DNA of 5,941 bases, taken from assembly GCA_019136935.1 (NCBI GenBank), contig JAGVTI010000037.1, positions 1-5,941 on the forward strand. Reading direction: 5' to 3'. The notes under the pieces were generated by a model, which ran no database searches, had not been told where the DNA came from, and saw only the letters and a list, made by a program, of their open reading frames with translations. Shown piece by piece: positions 1-5,941 of this stretch (its first letter is position 1; the number at the start of each line of letters is the position of its first letter). The position numbers and the translations under genes were made by a program. Origin of the DNA: Deltaproteobacteria bacterium (GTDB lineage: Bacteria; Desulfobacterota; Syntrophia; Syntrophales; JAAYKM01).

Positions 1-1178
1 GTGAAGATAAAAATCGCTGCCAGAAAGGCCTCTTCGGAATGCACCAGCGCCGCCACGTTGATAACCCATCCAGGGAAAACATAGGAGGCGGCTTCGGGAA
101 ACCACAGGGTGAGACCCGAACCGCCGATCACCGTCATCCCCCAGAAAACGGCGAAGAAGTCGAACTTCTCCCAGTATGTCCAGCGGTCGAACTGCGGCAT
201 CTCACCACAGTTGAAAAACCATCGGAACATCCCCTTGATGTCCTGCAGATCCTTCAGGTTCGGGCACAGTGAATCGGGTCCGAAAAGCCGGCCGAGCCAA
301 CCAGCTGTTGTCCCGCCCGGAAACAGGAATTTAAGGGAAAGCCACAGGGTATACAGGAACAAACCGATCAGAACCGCCGCGGCGATCCGGTGAAAAACGC
401 CCGCCACGGCCGCCCCGCCGAACCAATCCATCAGGATTTTCGCCCAGTCCGTATCGGGATATTTCAAAGGAAAGCCCGTCATAACCAGGGTAAAGAAGGA
501 CAGAATTAAAACGACATGCATGCCCCGTTCAACGAGACTGAAGCGTTGGACCTGTCGTCCGATATCGCATTCCGGGATAATGGACCGGGGTTTCAGGTAT
601 CCTCTTCGTTCCCGACATTTCAGGCTGTAAACTTTCCGCCACCACAGAAGTGAGTGACCCCAGAAGAAAAGGAAGGTCCCCTCCAGCAGGGCAATCATGA
701 AAATATTGGCTGTGAACAGGACCGGATTTTGTTTCGGAGTGCTGTAATCGGGATGCCCGATATAGCGGGTGAAACGGGGATGGAATCCCTGGTGACATCC
801 GGCGCAGCGTTCGGCCAGATGAACCGGCGACAGGGCGGATCGTCCGTCCTCCGGGGGGAGGATGTTATGTCCCGTGTGGCAGTCGGCACAACCCGCCACC
901 TGTTCCGGATAGCCTGCATGGTAGACCTTCCCGTGATAGGTTTTTTCGTAGCCTTCAATCACGGAAGCCGACAGATGATTCCGTTTTGCCAATGCCGGAT
1001 CGCCGTGGCAGGCCCGGCATTTTTCCGTCGATGAAATCCGCCGGGCCGCCCGATCACGCGCCGATGCGGGATCATAGGCCGGCATATCGTGAATGCCGTG
1101 GCAATCGGTGCAGGAAGCGGCATCCCGGTTTCCCTTCAGAAATTTTCCAGTGTGACCCACAGCGGCAAAGTACAGGTT
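1..1178 (-). CDS. C-terminal part of a CbcL-like fusion: tetrahaem cytochrome c plus membrane cytochrome b, running off the left edge
   Basis: Translating the minus strand from 1178 (NLYFAAVGHTGKF) gives an uninterrupted frame of about 392 residues to the window edge. It has four CxxCH motifs (CTDCH 1098-1112, CRACH 1005-1019, CADCH 876-890, CAGCH 792-806), then a membrane region of the HydC/FdnI cytochrome b kind. Five hydrophobic segments lie at about 724-640, 543-470, 415-325, 160-98 and 60-1. Candidate b-haem histidines are in ERGMH (516-518), VFHRI (390-392) and VHSEEA (39-41). The loop FDRWTYWEKFDFF is typical of this family. A c-then-b order matches Geobacter CbcL, an inner-membrane menaquinol-oxidising cytochrome described with nine c-haems. 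The frame lacks a credible start: a GTG at 1158-1160 has no ribosome binding site. It is best read as the continuation of the gene starting at 1582. The last part of the b domain lies outside the window. Confidence 0.85.
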
Positions 1179-1582
1179 TGAATGGCGTTTTTCCGGATAT
1201 CTTCGTCTTTTTTTTGAAGAACGTGAATGTCCCGGTGGCAGTCCTGGCAGGTCATATTCTGATATATCGCATGGTAGCTTTTTTCGTACCGGCCGGAAAT
1301 GTTCCCGTGGCATGCCCCGCAGGAAAGGAGTCGCGGTTTCTCCTCCCCCATCATGTGTTTCTCCAGGGACAGGATTCCCCGATGGCAGCTCAAACAGCCG
1401 TTATCGCCGTGAACGGAACGGTAAAAAGCGGCTTCGAAGGGTTCGCCCCGGTGGCAGTTAAGGCATCGAGGGGTCCCTTCGCCGGTACCGTCCTGAACCG
1501 GCTTTGCCCAAACCGGCGGCGCAAACAGCATACCCGCCATGAAGACAGCGCACAAAATCCGCTTGAAGATTCCTTTCTTCAT
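1136..1582 (-). CDS. N-terminal part of a CbcL-like multihaem cytochrome c (frameshifted)
   Basis: This 148-residue frame begins with a signal peptide (MKKGIFKR, hydrophobic 9-24, cleavage after VWA at 26) and carries four haem-attachment motifs: CLNCH 40, CLSCH 63, CGACH 88 and CQDCH 112. It ends at a TGA soon after a lone cysteine (C137 in AIQTC) that looks like the start of a fifth motif. Its last 11 residues (TLPLWVTLENF) do not look like cytochrome. The rest of the protein continues in the -1 frame to the left edge with four more haem motifs and a cytochrome b. I read the two frames as one gene broken by an indel, deletion or slippage. As it stands the product would be a short tetrahaem protein without a membrane anchor. 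The start overlaps the rhodanese-like stop. The sequence does not show whether the break is biological or an assembly error. Confidence 0.85.
   Translation of the reverse strand: MKKGIFKRILCAVFMAGMLFAPPVWAKPVQDGTGEGTPRCLNCHRGEPFEAAFYRSVHGDNGCLSCHRGILSLEKHMMGEEKPRLLSCGACHGNISGRYEKSYHAIYQNMTCQDCHRDIHVLQKKDEDIRKNAIQTCTLPLWVTLENF
1208..1215 (-). other. run of eight A (slippery A_AAA_AAA) upstream of the frame break
   Basis: In the cytochrome frame the minus strand reads CAA AAA AAA GAC (residues 122-125), a textbook slippery heptamer. A -1 slip here, or one extra A, enters the frame that carries the remaining haems and the cytochrome b with no stop on the way. It could therefore be a programmed or transcriptional slippage site, or just a place where sequencing miscounts A. 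The residues read after a slip here (RRRYPEKRHS) use rare AGA codons and look less natural than the zero frame, which weighs against it. Confidence 0.4.
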
Positions 1583-2328
1583 CGGTTTCCTCCTTCCGCC
1601 CTGGCCGGAAACAGGGTTTTGCATCCTCCCCGCAACCTGGCCGTAACGGATATCCCCTTGCGGAGCAGATAACCGGCGGCCAGCAAACTCCGGGTTCCGT
1701 CTTCATCCACCACCACCACCTGCCGATCCAGAGGGATGTCGCCGTAATGCTCGTGAAGGCGGGTCATGGGGATATGGAGGGCGCCGGGAATCGGACGGGA
1801 GCGAACCGCCGCATCGGATCGGATATCCAAAAGCAGAGGTTTTTTTGCCATTTGGTTGTAAGTTTTAAGTGTGTCTTTTGAAATCCCCGGCACGGGCAGA
1901 CGGGGAATCCTCTCCTCGGAAACCGTGGCAAAGCCGCCCTGCTTCCAAGCCTTCAGCCCCCCCGACAAGACGTACACGAGGGGCTGCTTCGCTCCCCGGT
2001 TCAGTTCAGCCAGAACCGGACAGGTTTCCCGCGAAAGCGGTCCGTTTCCATAAAGCACCCGTTGTGTCCGCCGATCCCCTTCCAGGAAGTGGAGCGTCCC
2101 CTCGGGGTCATCACAGGGAACACAGCGGGAAAGGGGCAGGTGCGCATCCCGCCATTCCAGAAGGCTTCCCGTGTAGATGACCCGGGGCGGGTTGTCTCCC
2201 CGAAGCATCGTCTGTAATTCGGCAGCCGTCACGCTGTTCTCCCGCGGCCGTTCCGTGCTTTGAGACAAACAGCCCGAAACGATCAGCATGACTGCCAAGA
2301 GGCCGATTAAGCCCGTCCTTCTCTTCAT
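1579..2328 (-). CDS. lipoprotein with two degenerate rhodanese domains
   Basis: A 249-residue exported lipoprotein. The signal peptide ends in a lipobox, VSGC, with the lipidated cysteine at C20. Two rhodanese-like domains follow. Domain 1 (about 33-133) keeps an EWRDAHLP element (58-65) and the closing LSGGLKAWKQGG (121-132). Domain 2 (about 145-241) keeps LLLDIRS (165-171), IPGALHIP (180-187), DGTRS (210-214) and RLRGG (231-235). In active rhodaneses the loop reads CxxGxRS. Domain 2 has Asp208 in the Cys position, and the domain 1 loop (YGNGPLSR, 93-100) has no Cys, so neither domain should carry a persulfide. A CVPC pair (69-72), C103 and C236 remain and could bind metal or form disulfides. 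The stop overlaps the next start in ATGA, suggesting translational coupling to the c/b cytochrome. From memory, rhodanese-type lipoproteins also occur beside multihaem cytochromes in Geobacter ext clusters. A structural, scaffolding or haem-maturation role is possible; function unknown. Confidence 0.88.
   Translation of the reverse strand: MKRRTGLIGLLAVMLIVSGCLSQSTERPRENSVTAAELQTMLRGDNPPRVIYTGSLLEWRDAHLPLSRCVPCDDPEGTLHFLEGDRRTQRVLYGNGPLSRETCPVLAELNRGAKQPLVYVLSGGLKAWKQGGFATVSEERIPRLPVPGISKDTLKTYNQMAKKPLLLDIRSDAAVRSRPIPGALHIPMTRLHEHYGDIPLDRQVVVVDEDGTRSLLAAGYLLRKGISVTARLRGGCKTLFPARAEGGNR
1589..1595 (-). promoter_or_regulatory. ribosome binding site of the multihaem c/b cytochrome
   Basis: AAGGAGG on the minus strand lies 6 bases before the ATG at 1580-1582, inside the end of the rhodanese-like gene. 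It selects this start over the in-frame ATG at 1624, whose extra 14 residues would precede the signal peptide. The ATG overlaps the upstream TGA by two bases. Confidence 0.8.
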
Positions 2329-2337
2329 GACACGGTC

Positions 2338-2342
2338 CCTCC
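2338..2342 (-). promoter_or_regulatory. ribosome binding site of the rhodanese-like lipoprotein
   Basis: GGAGG within AGGGAGGGA on the minus strand lies 9 bases before the ATG at 2326-2328, inside the 30-base gap after the octaheme stop codon. It supports the lipoprotein start, which is also required for the signal peptide. Confidence 0.65.
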
Positions 2343-2358
2343 CTGGTGTCGAAAACGC

Positions 2359-4344
2359 CTAGTAGGGCGGTACGCCTTCCAGTCCCCACTCCGTCATCTG
2401 GGAAACACTGTTCGGCGCCTTGAGTACGGGGTAATCATCCTTCAGAAACCCCCGCACGTTCCGGATGGTTTTTTTAGTGAAAAACGGTGCACGTTCATCA
2501 TGACACTGCCCGCAGCTTGTCGCACCGTAGGTCATCTTCCGGGAAAGGGGCGTCACTCCGTGGTTCACCACGAACATGTCCGGCTGGACGGACAAAGGAA
2601 CGCTGGTCAGCCGATCTCCCCGGAGGCGGTAGACACGGTCGGAAAGATAGACGACATTGCGAAAGCCCTGGCGTGTCAAGGCCTGGATCATCCGCCGGAT
2701 ATCGTTGTCGGAAAGAACAGAGGTCATTTCCCGGGAGGTCCCGTCGGTTCCCTTCACGGAACGGGTTGTCAAACCTTTCACTCCATCCGCAGCCGCCTTG
2801 ACATAACGCAGAGGAATGGGTCTTATCTCCCCATTCTTCTGTTTTTCACCGAACCATTGAATGCCCTTCGGCACATGGGGCGCGTAATATTCATCGCCGT
2901 CCTTGCCATGCCCGACCCGGCCAATCCAGGGGGGCCAGGGTTCTTTGGCTTTCTGTTCGTACGTACCGGGCACAAACGCCAAGGCGAGATTGTCGGCCGT
3001 AAACCCTAACCCCACACCCGTGCTCAAATCCAGGAGAACCTGTCCTCTTGCGGAACGTGCAACGGTGTGACAGCCCCGGCAGGAAATCAGGTAAAAATGA
3101 GACGAACCCCGGGGGAAACGATCGGCATGGATCGGCCCGGGATTAACCGCCTTCACGGGCATGCCCGGGCGGGTAGGCCGGTACCGGCCACCGAGGTGAC
3201 ACCCCGCACAGGTTTTCTGGCCCAGTCCATCCAGGTCATTCCGGACCCGGAGGAGGCCCGCCCGGCCTTTGGCAATCTGATGCTGAAGCCGCTCCCGCGG
3301 CGTTTTGCCGATCAGGGGGTGACAATCGGTACACCGGAGTCCTTTGGCGGTGTGGGCATCAGAAAGGGCTTCATGGATCTGTCCGGTCGCCGCCGCTGCT
3401 GCCGGTGCATGGCACTGGAGGCAATTACGGGACGAAACGGCCCGTCTGATGAGGCTGCCCTGCAAGCGCCCTTCCGGGGTAAAAATCCTCCGGTCATTCC
3501 AAGCATACCGCACAACGGGACGCTTGCTGAAATTCCATGTTCCGGCCAGAAAACGGGGATGTCCCGGTCCGGCCGCAGGATCGCCGTATTCGAAAATCGC
3601 ACCCGACACCGTACCCAGACCCGCTCCGGCAGTGGCCGCCCAGCGATAATTGCGCCGGTTGATCTGCCGGACTCGCGCATCGAAGCGATAGGACGGTCCA
3701 TGACAGAGGAGGCAATCGGCCTCCAGAACCCCGCTTTCCCGGAAGTGACTCCGGCCGTCGGGTGTCATCCAGGAGGAATAGTCTCCGTCCAGGGCCGTCC
3801 GGTTCGTCTTTTCACCGGCGATCAGGTTCTTTGTCAGGTCGGGGCGCCCCTGTTTGCCTCTCCCGTACTCCATGGGCCCCCCGCCGGGATGACAGGCGCC
3901 GCAGGCCCGCGACAGGGTTTCTCCTTTCGGACCGGTTTTTCCCAGCCCGCCGATCCAGTCGTAGGTGGTGCGATCGATCTGCCGGATATCCCGGTTTGTT
4001 TTCGAGGCCACGAACCCGGGCGAGGCAAAGGGAAAATAGCGGCCGAACATCCCGGGGGAAAGAAGCCAGGGCCGCCGGGAATCGTAACCGTCCTTCATCT
4101 CGTCGAATCCCTGTTGAAAGTGGTATCCCTTTGTAATGGAATCGTAATTGTGACAGGTGCCGCAGGTTTTTTTCGGGCTGTAGGGATCGACGGCGTTCAA
4201 AGACGGCGTGATGCGGTCCCCCTGCTCATTGAAGAGCCAAACGGGCCGATGCTCAACGGCAGGGAGAACGGATGGGAAGAAACCGCTGTTGATACAGCAG
4301 ATAACCATCCAGATCAGGATGCGTGAACAAGGCCTGCAGATCAT
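2359..4344 (-). CDS. secreted octaheme c-type cytochrome, 661 residues
   Basis: Predicted periplasmic or outer-surface electron carrier. Residues 1-30 form a signal peptide: a basic start, then a hydrophobic core from about 9 to 28, with likely cleavage near LPA-VE. Eight CxxCH haem-attachment motifs follow: CGTCH 61, CGACH 148, CLLCH 211, CLQCH 308, CTDCH 338, CAGCH 379, CRGCH 422 and CGQCH 611. The second sits in a Gly/Pro-rich CHPGGGP context. Haems 4-7 are close together (308-426), while a haem-free stretch of about 185 residues separates haems 7 and 8, which is long for a pure electron wire and may be a separate folded domain. There is no other membrane segment and no lipobox. The start at 4344 is fixed by a strong ribosome binding site. 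Its neighbours are a flavoprotein upstream and a rhodanese-like lipoprotein 30 bases downstream, so it probably links the membrane cytochrome to a reductase. I do not recognise a named family; it is not clearly an octaheme tetrathionate or hydroxylamine enzyme. Haem binding is near certain, catalysis unknown. Confidence 0.93.
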   Translation of the reverse strand: MICRPCSRILIWMVICCINSGFFPSVLPAVEHRPVWLFNEQGDRITPSLNAVDPYSPKKTCGTCHNYDSITKGYHFQQGFDEMKDGYDSRRPWLLSPGMFGRYFPFASPGFVASKTNRDIRQIDRTTYDWIGGLGKTGPKGETLSRACGACHPGGGPMEYGRGKQGRPDLTKNLIAGEKTNRTALDGDYSSWMTPDGRSHFRESGVLEADCLLCHGPSYRFDARVRQINRRNYRWAATAGAGLGTVSGAIFEYGDPAAGPGHPRFLAGTWNFSKRPVVRYAWNDRRIFTPEGRLQGSLIRRAVSSRNCLQCHAPAAAAATGQIHEALSDAHTAKGLRCTDCHPLIGKTPRERLQHQIAKGRAGLLRVRNDLDGLGQKTCAGCHLGGRYRPTRPGMPVKAVNPGPIHADRFPRGSSHFYLISCRGCHTVARSARGQVLLDLSTGVGLGFTADNLALAFVPGTYEQKAKEPWPPWIGRVGHGKDGDEYYAPHVPKGIQWFGEKQKNGEIRPIPLRYVKAAADGVKGLTTRSVKGTDGTSREMTSVLSDNDIRRMIQALTRQGFRNVVYLSDRVYRLRGDRLTSVPLSVQPDMFVVNHGVTPLSRKMTYGATSCGQCHDERAPFFTKKTIRNVRGFLKDDYPVLKAPNSVSQMTEWGLEGVPPY

Positions 4345-4349
4345 ACCAC

Positions 4350-4355
4350 CCTCCC
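4350..4355 (-). promoter_or_regulatory. ribosome binding site of the octaheme cytochrome
   Basis: GGGAGG (minus strand, within AAGGGAGGG) sits 5 bases before the ATG at 4342-4344. It decides the start: the longer reading from an ATG at 4437 has no such site, and its extra 31 residues are polar and would bury the signal peptide. Confidence 0.75.
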
Positions 4356-4455
4356 TTGAAAATCCGTCCGGTGCATTTTCACGATGAGATGGCCGCAACC
4401 CGGAAGGAAAAGAAGATGAAGATTCGGTTTCGTACACAGATGCTCTTGTAGTGCT

Positions 4456-4479
4456 TCCCTTACTCCTTTACTACTTTAC
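4456..4479 (-). repeat. three imperfect 8-base tandem repeats between flavoprotein and octaheme genes
   Basis: On the minus strand the units read GTAAAGTA, GTAAAGGA and GTAAGGGA with no spacer, starting 13 bases after the flavoprotein stop codon. Together with the rest of the 148-base gap this is the only clearly non-coding stretch between these genes. I see no good terminator hairpin or standard promoter in it. The repeat may be simple slippage-derived sequence or a small regulator or RNA-binding site; nothing decides between these. Confidence 0.5.
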
Positions 4480-4492
4480 TGCGCCCGCCGTA

Positions 4493-5941
4493 TCAGGCCG
4501 GGAGCTTTTCTTCGGCCGCATTGGCTCCGGCGATACGGCCAAACACTATGCATGCCGGAATACTGTTCCCCGGAAGCCGCTTTGAACCGTGAATCCCCCC
4601 CGTTACCTCACCAGCCGCGTAAAGACGGGGGATCGGATTGCCCCGGATGTCGAGAACCTGTGCCCGGGCGTTGATTCTCAGACCGCCGAGGGTCCCATGC
4701 ACGGCCGGCCACTGGGAAAGGGCGTAGAAAGGGCCGTTTTCCAGAGGAATCATCCCTCCCAGCCCTTTCTTTCCCCATACGGGGTCAATCCCTTCCCGGA
4801 TACACCGGTTGTGGTCGGAAACGGTTTTTTCCAGGTTCTCCGGGGGAATTTCCAGAAACCGCGCCAAATCCATCAGGGTTTCCCCACGGGTGAAGCGACC
4901 CGCCTTCAGACCCGCTACGACCTCATCGTTTGTTCCCATCGCCGAAATCATCGCTTCATTGAAAAGGGCAAAGGTGACCTTTTTCCCACCGCCGGCACGG
5001 ATCTGGGCCCTGGCACAAATTTCTCCATCGGCCGTTTCGTCAACGAAGCGTTTTCCCGTTCCATCCACAAAAATCATCCCCACAACCGGCCCACGAAGGG
5101 CAAATACCGAGGGGATGTCGAACCGGCCGGTTACCGGATCGGCAAAGGGATAAATCTGGACAAAACTCATCTGGGTCACATCGGCTCCAACCACCCGGGC
5201 CAAGTAGATCATCTCCCCAGTCGCCCCCGGATGATTCGTGGACTGGTATGCGGGTCCCAAAGCCGGATTATATGTCTGGCGCATGGCCACATCGCGGCTG
5301 AAGCCGCCTGAAGCCAGAACAAGGGCCTGGCGGATGTAGATATTCGATCGCCTCTTCCCTCGCTGCACCTCCACACCGACCACCGGAGCGGAAAAACTGT
5401 TGCGCCAGATCGCCGTTACCTGCTCATGGGTACGGATCACAACACCGTTCTGCTCGGCCCTTTTTTTAAGGGCCTCCAGCATCACCTCTCCCGACCCGCC
5501 GATTCCGGAATGAATTCTTGGAGAAGAATGACCGGGGGCAGCCAAAACACTTTCCTGAATTTTTACACCCGCTCCTTCGACAAGCCAGGTTAATGCTGCA
5601 GGAGCCTGTTCGGCCATGATCCTGACCAAATCCGGTTTCCCGTAATCATTCCCGGCCCGGAGGGTATCCTCGGCGTGGCGGGCCGGTCCGTCATCGCCCA
5701 GTTTCAGTTTTTCCCGCAGGCGGTACAGGTCATTCCAGGCGGCAAATTCCCCATGACAGATGGCGGAATTCCCCCCGTATTGCGGCATTTTTTCCAGCAC
5801 GACAACCTTCATCCCCCGCTCGGCCGCCTCGGCTGCAGCAGCCAAACCGGCAAAACCAGACCCGACGACGACCATATCCAGAATCTCGTTCCATCGCCCC
5901 GTATTATCTCGCACCGCCGGGGCGGCGTCGGCAACCGAAGA
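4493..5941 (-). CDS. FAD-dependent fumarate-reductase-like flavoprotein (FAD_binding_2 family), 5' end outside window
   Basis: Predicted flavoprotein reductase or dehydrogenase of the fumarate reductase / flavocytochrome c flavin-subunit family. Residues here count from a GTG at 5912-5914. The N-terminal Rossmann fold shows GSGFAG at 18-23 and LEKMPQYGGNS at 40-50, an FAD-binding signature. A PRIHSG stretch (132-137), the GKRFVDE segment (287-293), VHGTLGG (405-411) and a C-terminal HGSKRLPGNS (442-451) follow family order. H406 and R446 match the substrate-binding His and Arg of Shewanella Fcc3. The position of the Fcc3 proton-donor Arg appears to be I323 in ALFNEAMIS, so the substrate may not be fumarate. 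The GTG has no ribosome binding site, and the frame stays open to the right edge (encoding SSVADAAPAV), so the true start lies outside, probably with a signal peptide or haem domain. No CxxCH is visible. It precedes the octaheme cytochrome by 148 bases. Flavoprotein assignment is firm; substrate and export are inferred. Confidence 0.9.
   Translation of the reverse strand, partial: SSVADAAPAVRDNTGRWNEILDMVVVGSGFAGLAAAAEAAERGMKVVVLEKMPQYGGNSAICHGEFAAWNDLYRLREKLKLGDDGPARHAEDTLRAGNDYGKPDLVRIMAEQAPAALTWLVEGAGVKIQESVLAAPGHSSPRIHSGIGGSGEVMLEALKKRAEQNGVVIRTHEQVTAIWRNSFSAPVVGVEVQRGKRRSNIYIRQALVLASGGFSRDVAMRQTYNPALGPAYQSTNHPGATGEMIYLARVVGADVTQMSFVQIYPFADPVTGRFDIPSVFALRGPVVGMIFVDGTGKRFVDETADGEICARAQIRAGGGKKVTFALFNEAMISAMGTNDEVVAGLKAGRFTRGETLMDLARFLEIPPENLEKTVSDHNRCIREGIDPVWGKKGLGGMIPLENGPFYALSQWPAVHGTLGGLRINARAQVLDIRGNPIPRLYAAGEVTGGIHGSKRLPGNSIPACIVFGRIAGANAAEEKLPA

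Noticed and set aside
529..958. Minus-strand open frames at 529-798 and 695-958
   Set aside because: They overlap the haem and membrane-domain frame that runs unbroken through this region and show no features of their own.
1158..1160. GTG as an independent start for the C-terminal haem/cytochrome b part
   Set aside because: No ribosome binding site, no signal peptide, and cytochrome-like sequence (NLYFAA) continues upstream of it, so a broken gene is the better reading.
1583..1624. Extension of the c-cytochrome to an ATG at 1624
   Set aside because: The ATG at 1582 has AAGGAGG at good spacing and starts exactly at a signal peptide.
986..1672. A 228-codon open frame on the plus strand
   Set aside because: Antisense to the multihaem cytochrome and the end of the rhodanese-like gene; the product shows no domain and is a shadow of GC-rich coding.
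3067..4326. A 419-codon open frame on the plus strand
   Set aside because: It lies wholly antisense to the octaheme cytochrome, whose signal peptide and eight haem motifs are unmistakable. The plus-strand product has low-complexity Gly/Pro/Arg-rich content and no recognisable domain.
4345..4437. Extension of the octaheme protein to an ATG at 4437
   Set aside because: It adds 31 polar residues before a clear signal peptide and has no ribosome binding site, unlike the ATG at 4344.
4345..4492. Promoter or terminator in the 148-base gap
   Set aside because: I found no paired -35/-10 boxes, no sigma-54 GG-GC pattern and no GC hairpin followed by a T-run.

Overview
All recognisable genes lie on the minus strand and read from the right edge to the left, as one apparent transcription unit. 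In order they are: an FAD-dependent fumarate-reductase-like flavoprotein (open at the right edge); a secreted octaheme c-type cytochrome; a lipoprotein with two degenerate rhodanese domains; and a multiheme cytochrome c fused to a membrane cytochrome b, which runs off the left edge and is split by a frameshift. The sequence is GC-rich (high 50s percent by eye). Sixteen intact CxxCH motifs in under 6 kb, with a b-type membrane quinol module, suggest an anaerobic respiring bacterium of the Desulfobacterota or Desulfuromonadota kind (Geobacter-like or syntroph/sulfate-reducer-like). This is inferred from gene content, not from a marker gene.

Layout: 1-1582 carries the c/b cytochrome, in two frames that meet between about 1168 and 1215. 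1579-2328 is the rhodanese-like lipoprotein, whose stop overlaps the next start in an ATGA. A 30-base gap separates it from the octaheme cytochrome at 2359-4344. A 148-base gap (4345-4492) holds three imperfect 8-base repeats and the cytochrome's ribosome binding site. From 4493 to the right edge is the flavoprotein.

Likely joint function (inference): the membrane cytochrome b domain oxidises menaquinol. Its periplasmic c-haems pass electrons to the octaheme cytochrome and on to an exported flavin reductase acting on an unknown acceptor, perhaps an enoate. The c-b fusion has the architecture described for Geobacter CbcL. The flavoprotein keeps the FAD fold and two substrate-binding positions of fumarate reductases, but appears to lack the proton-donating arginine, so fumarate itself is doubtful. 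The role of the rhodanese-like lipoprotein is unknown, since both sulfur-transfer cysteines are gone.

No RNA genes, insertion sequences, CRISPR arrays or convincing terminators were seen.
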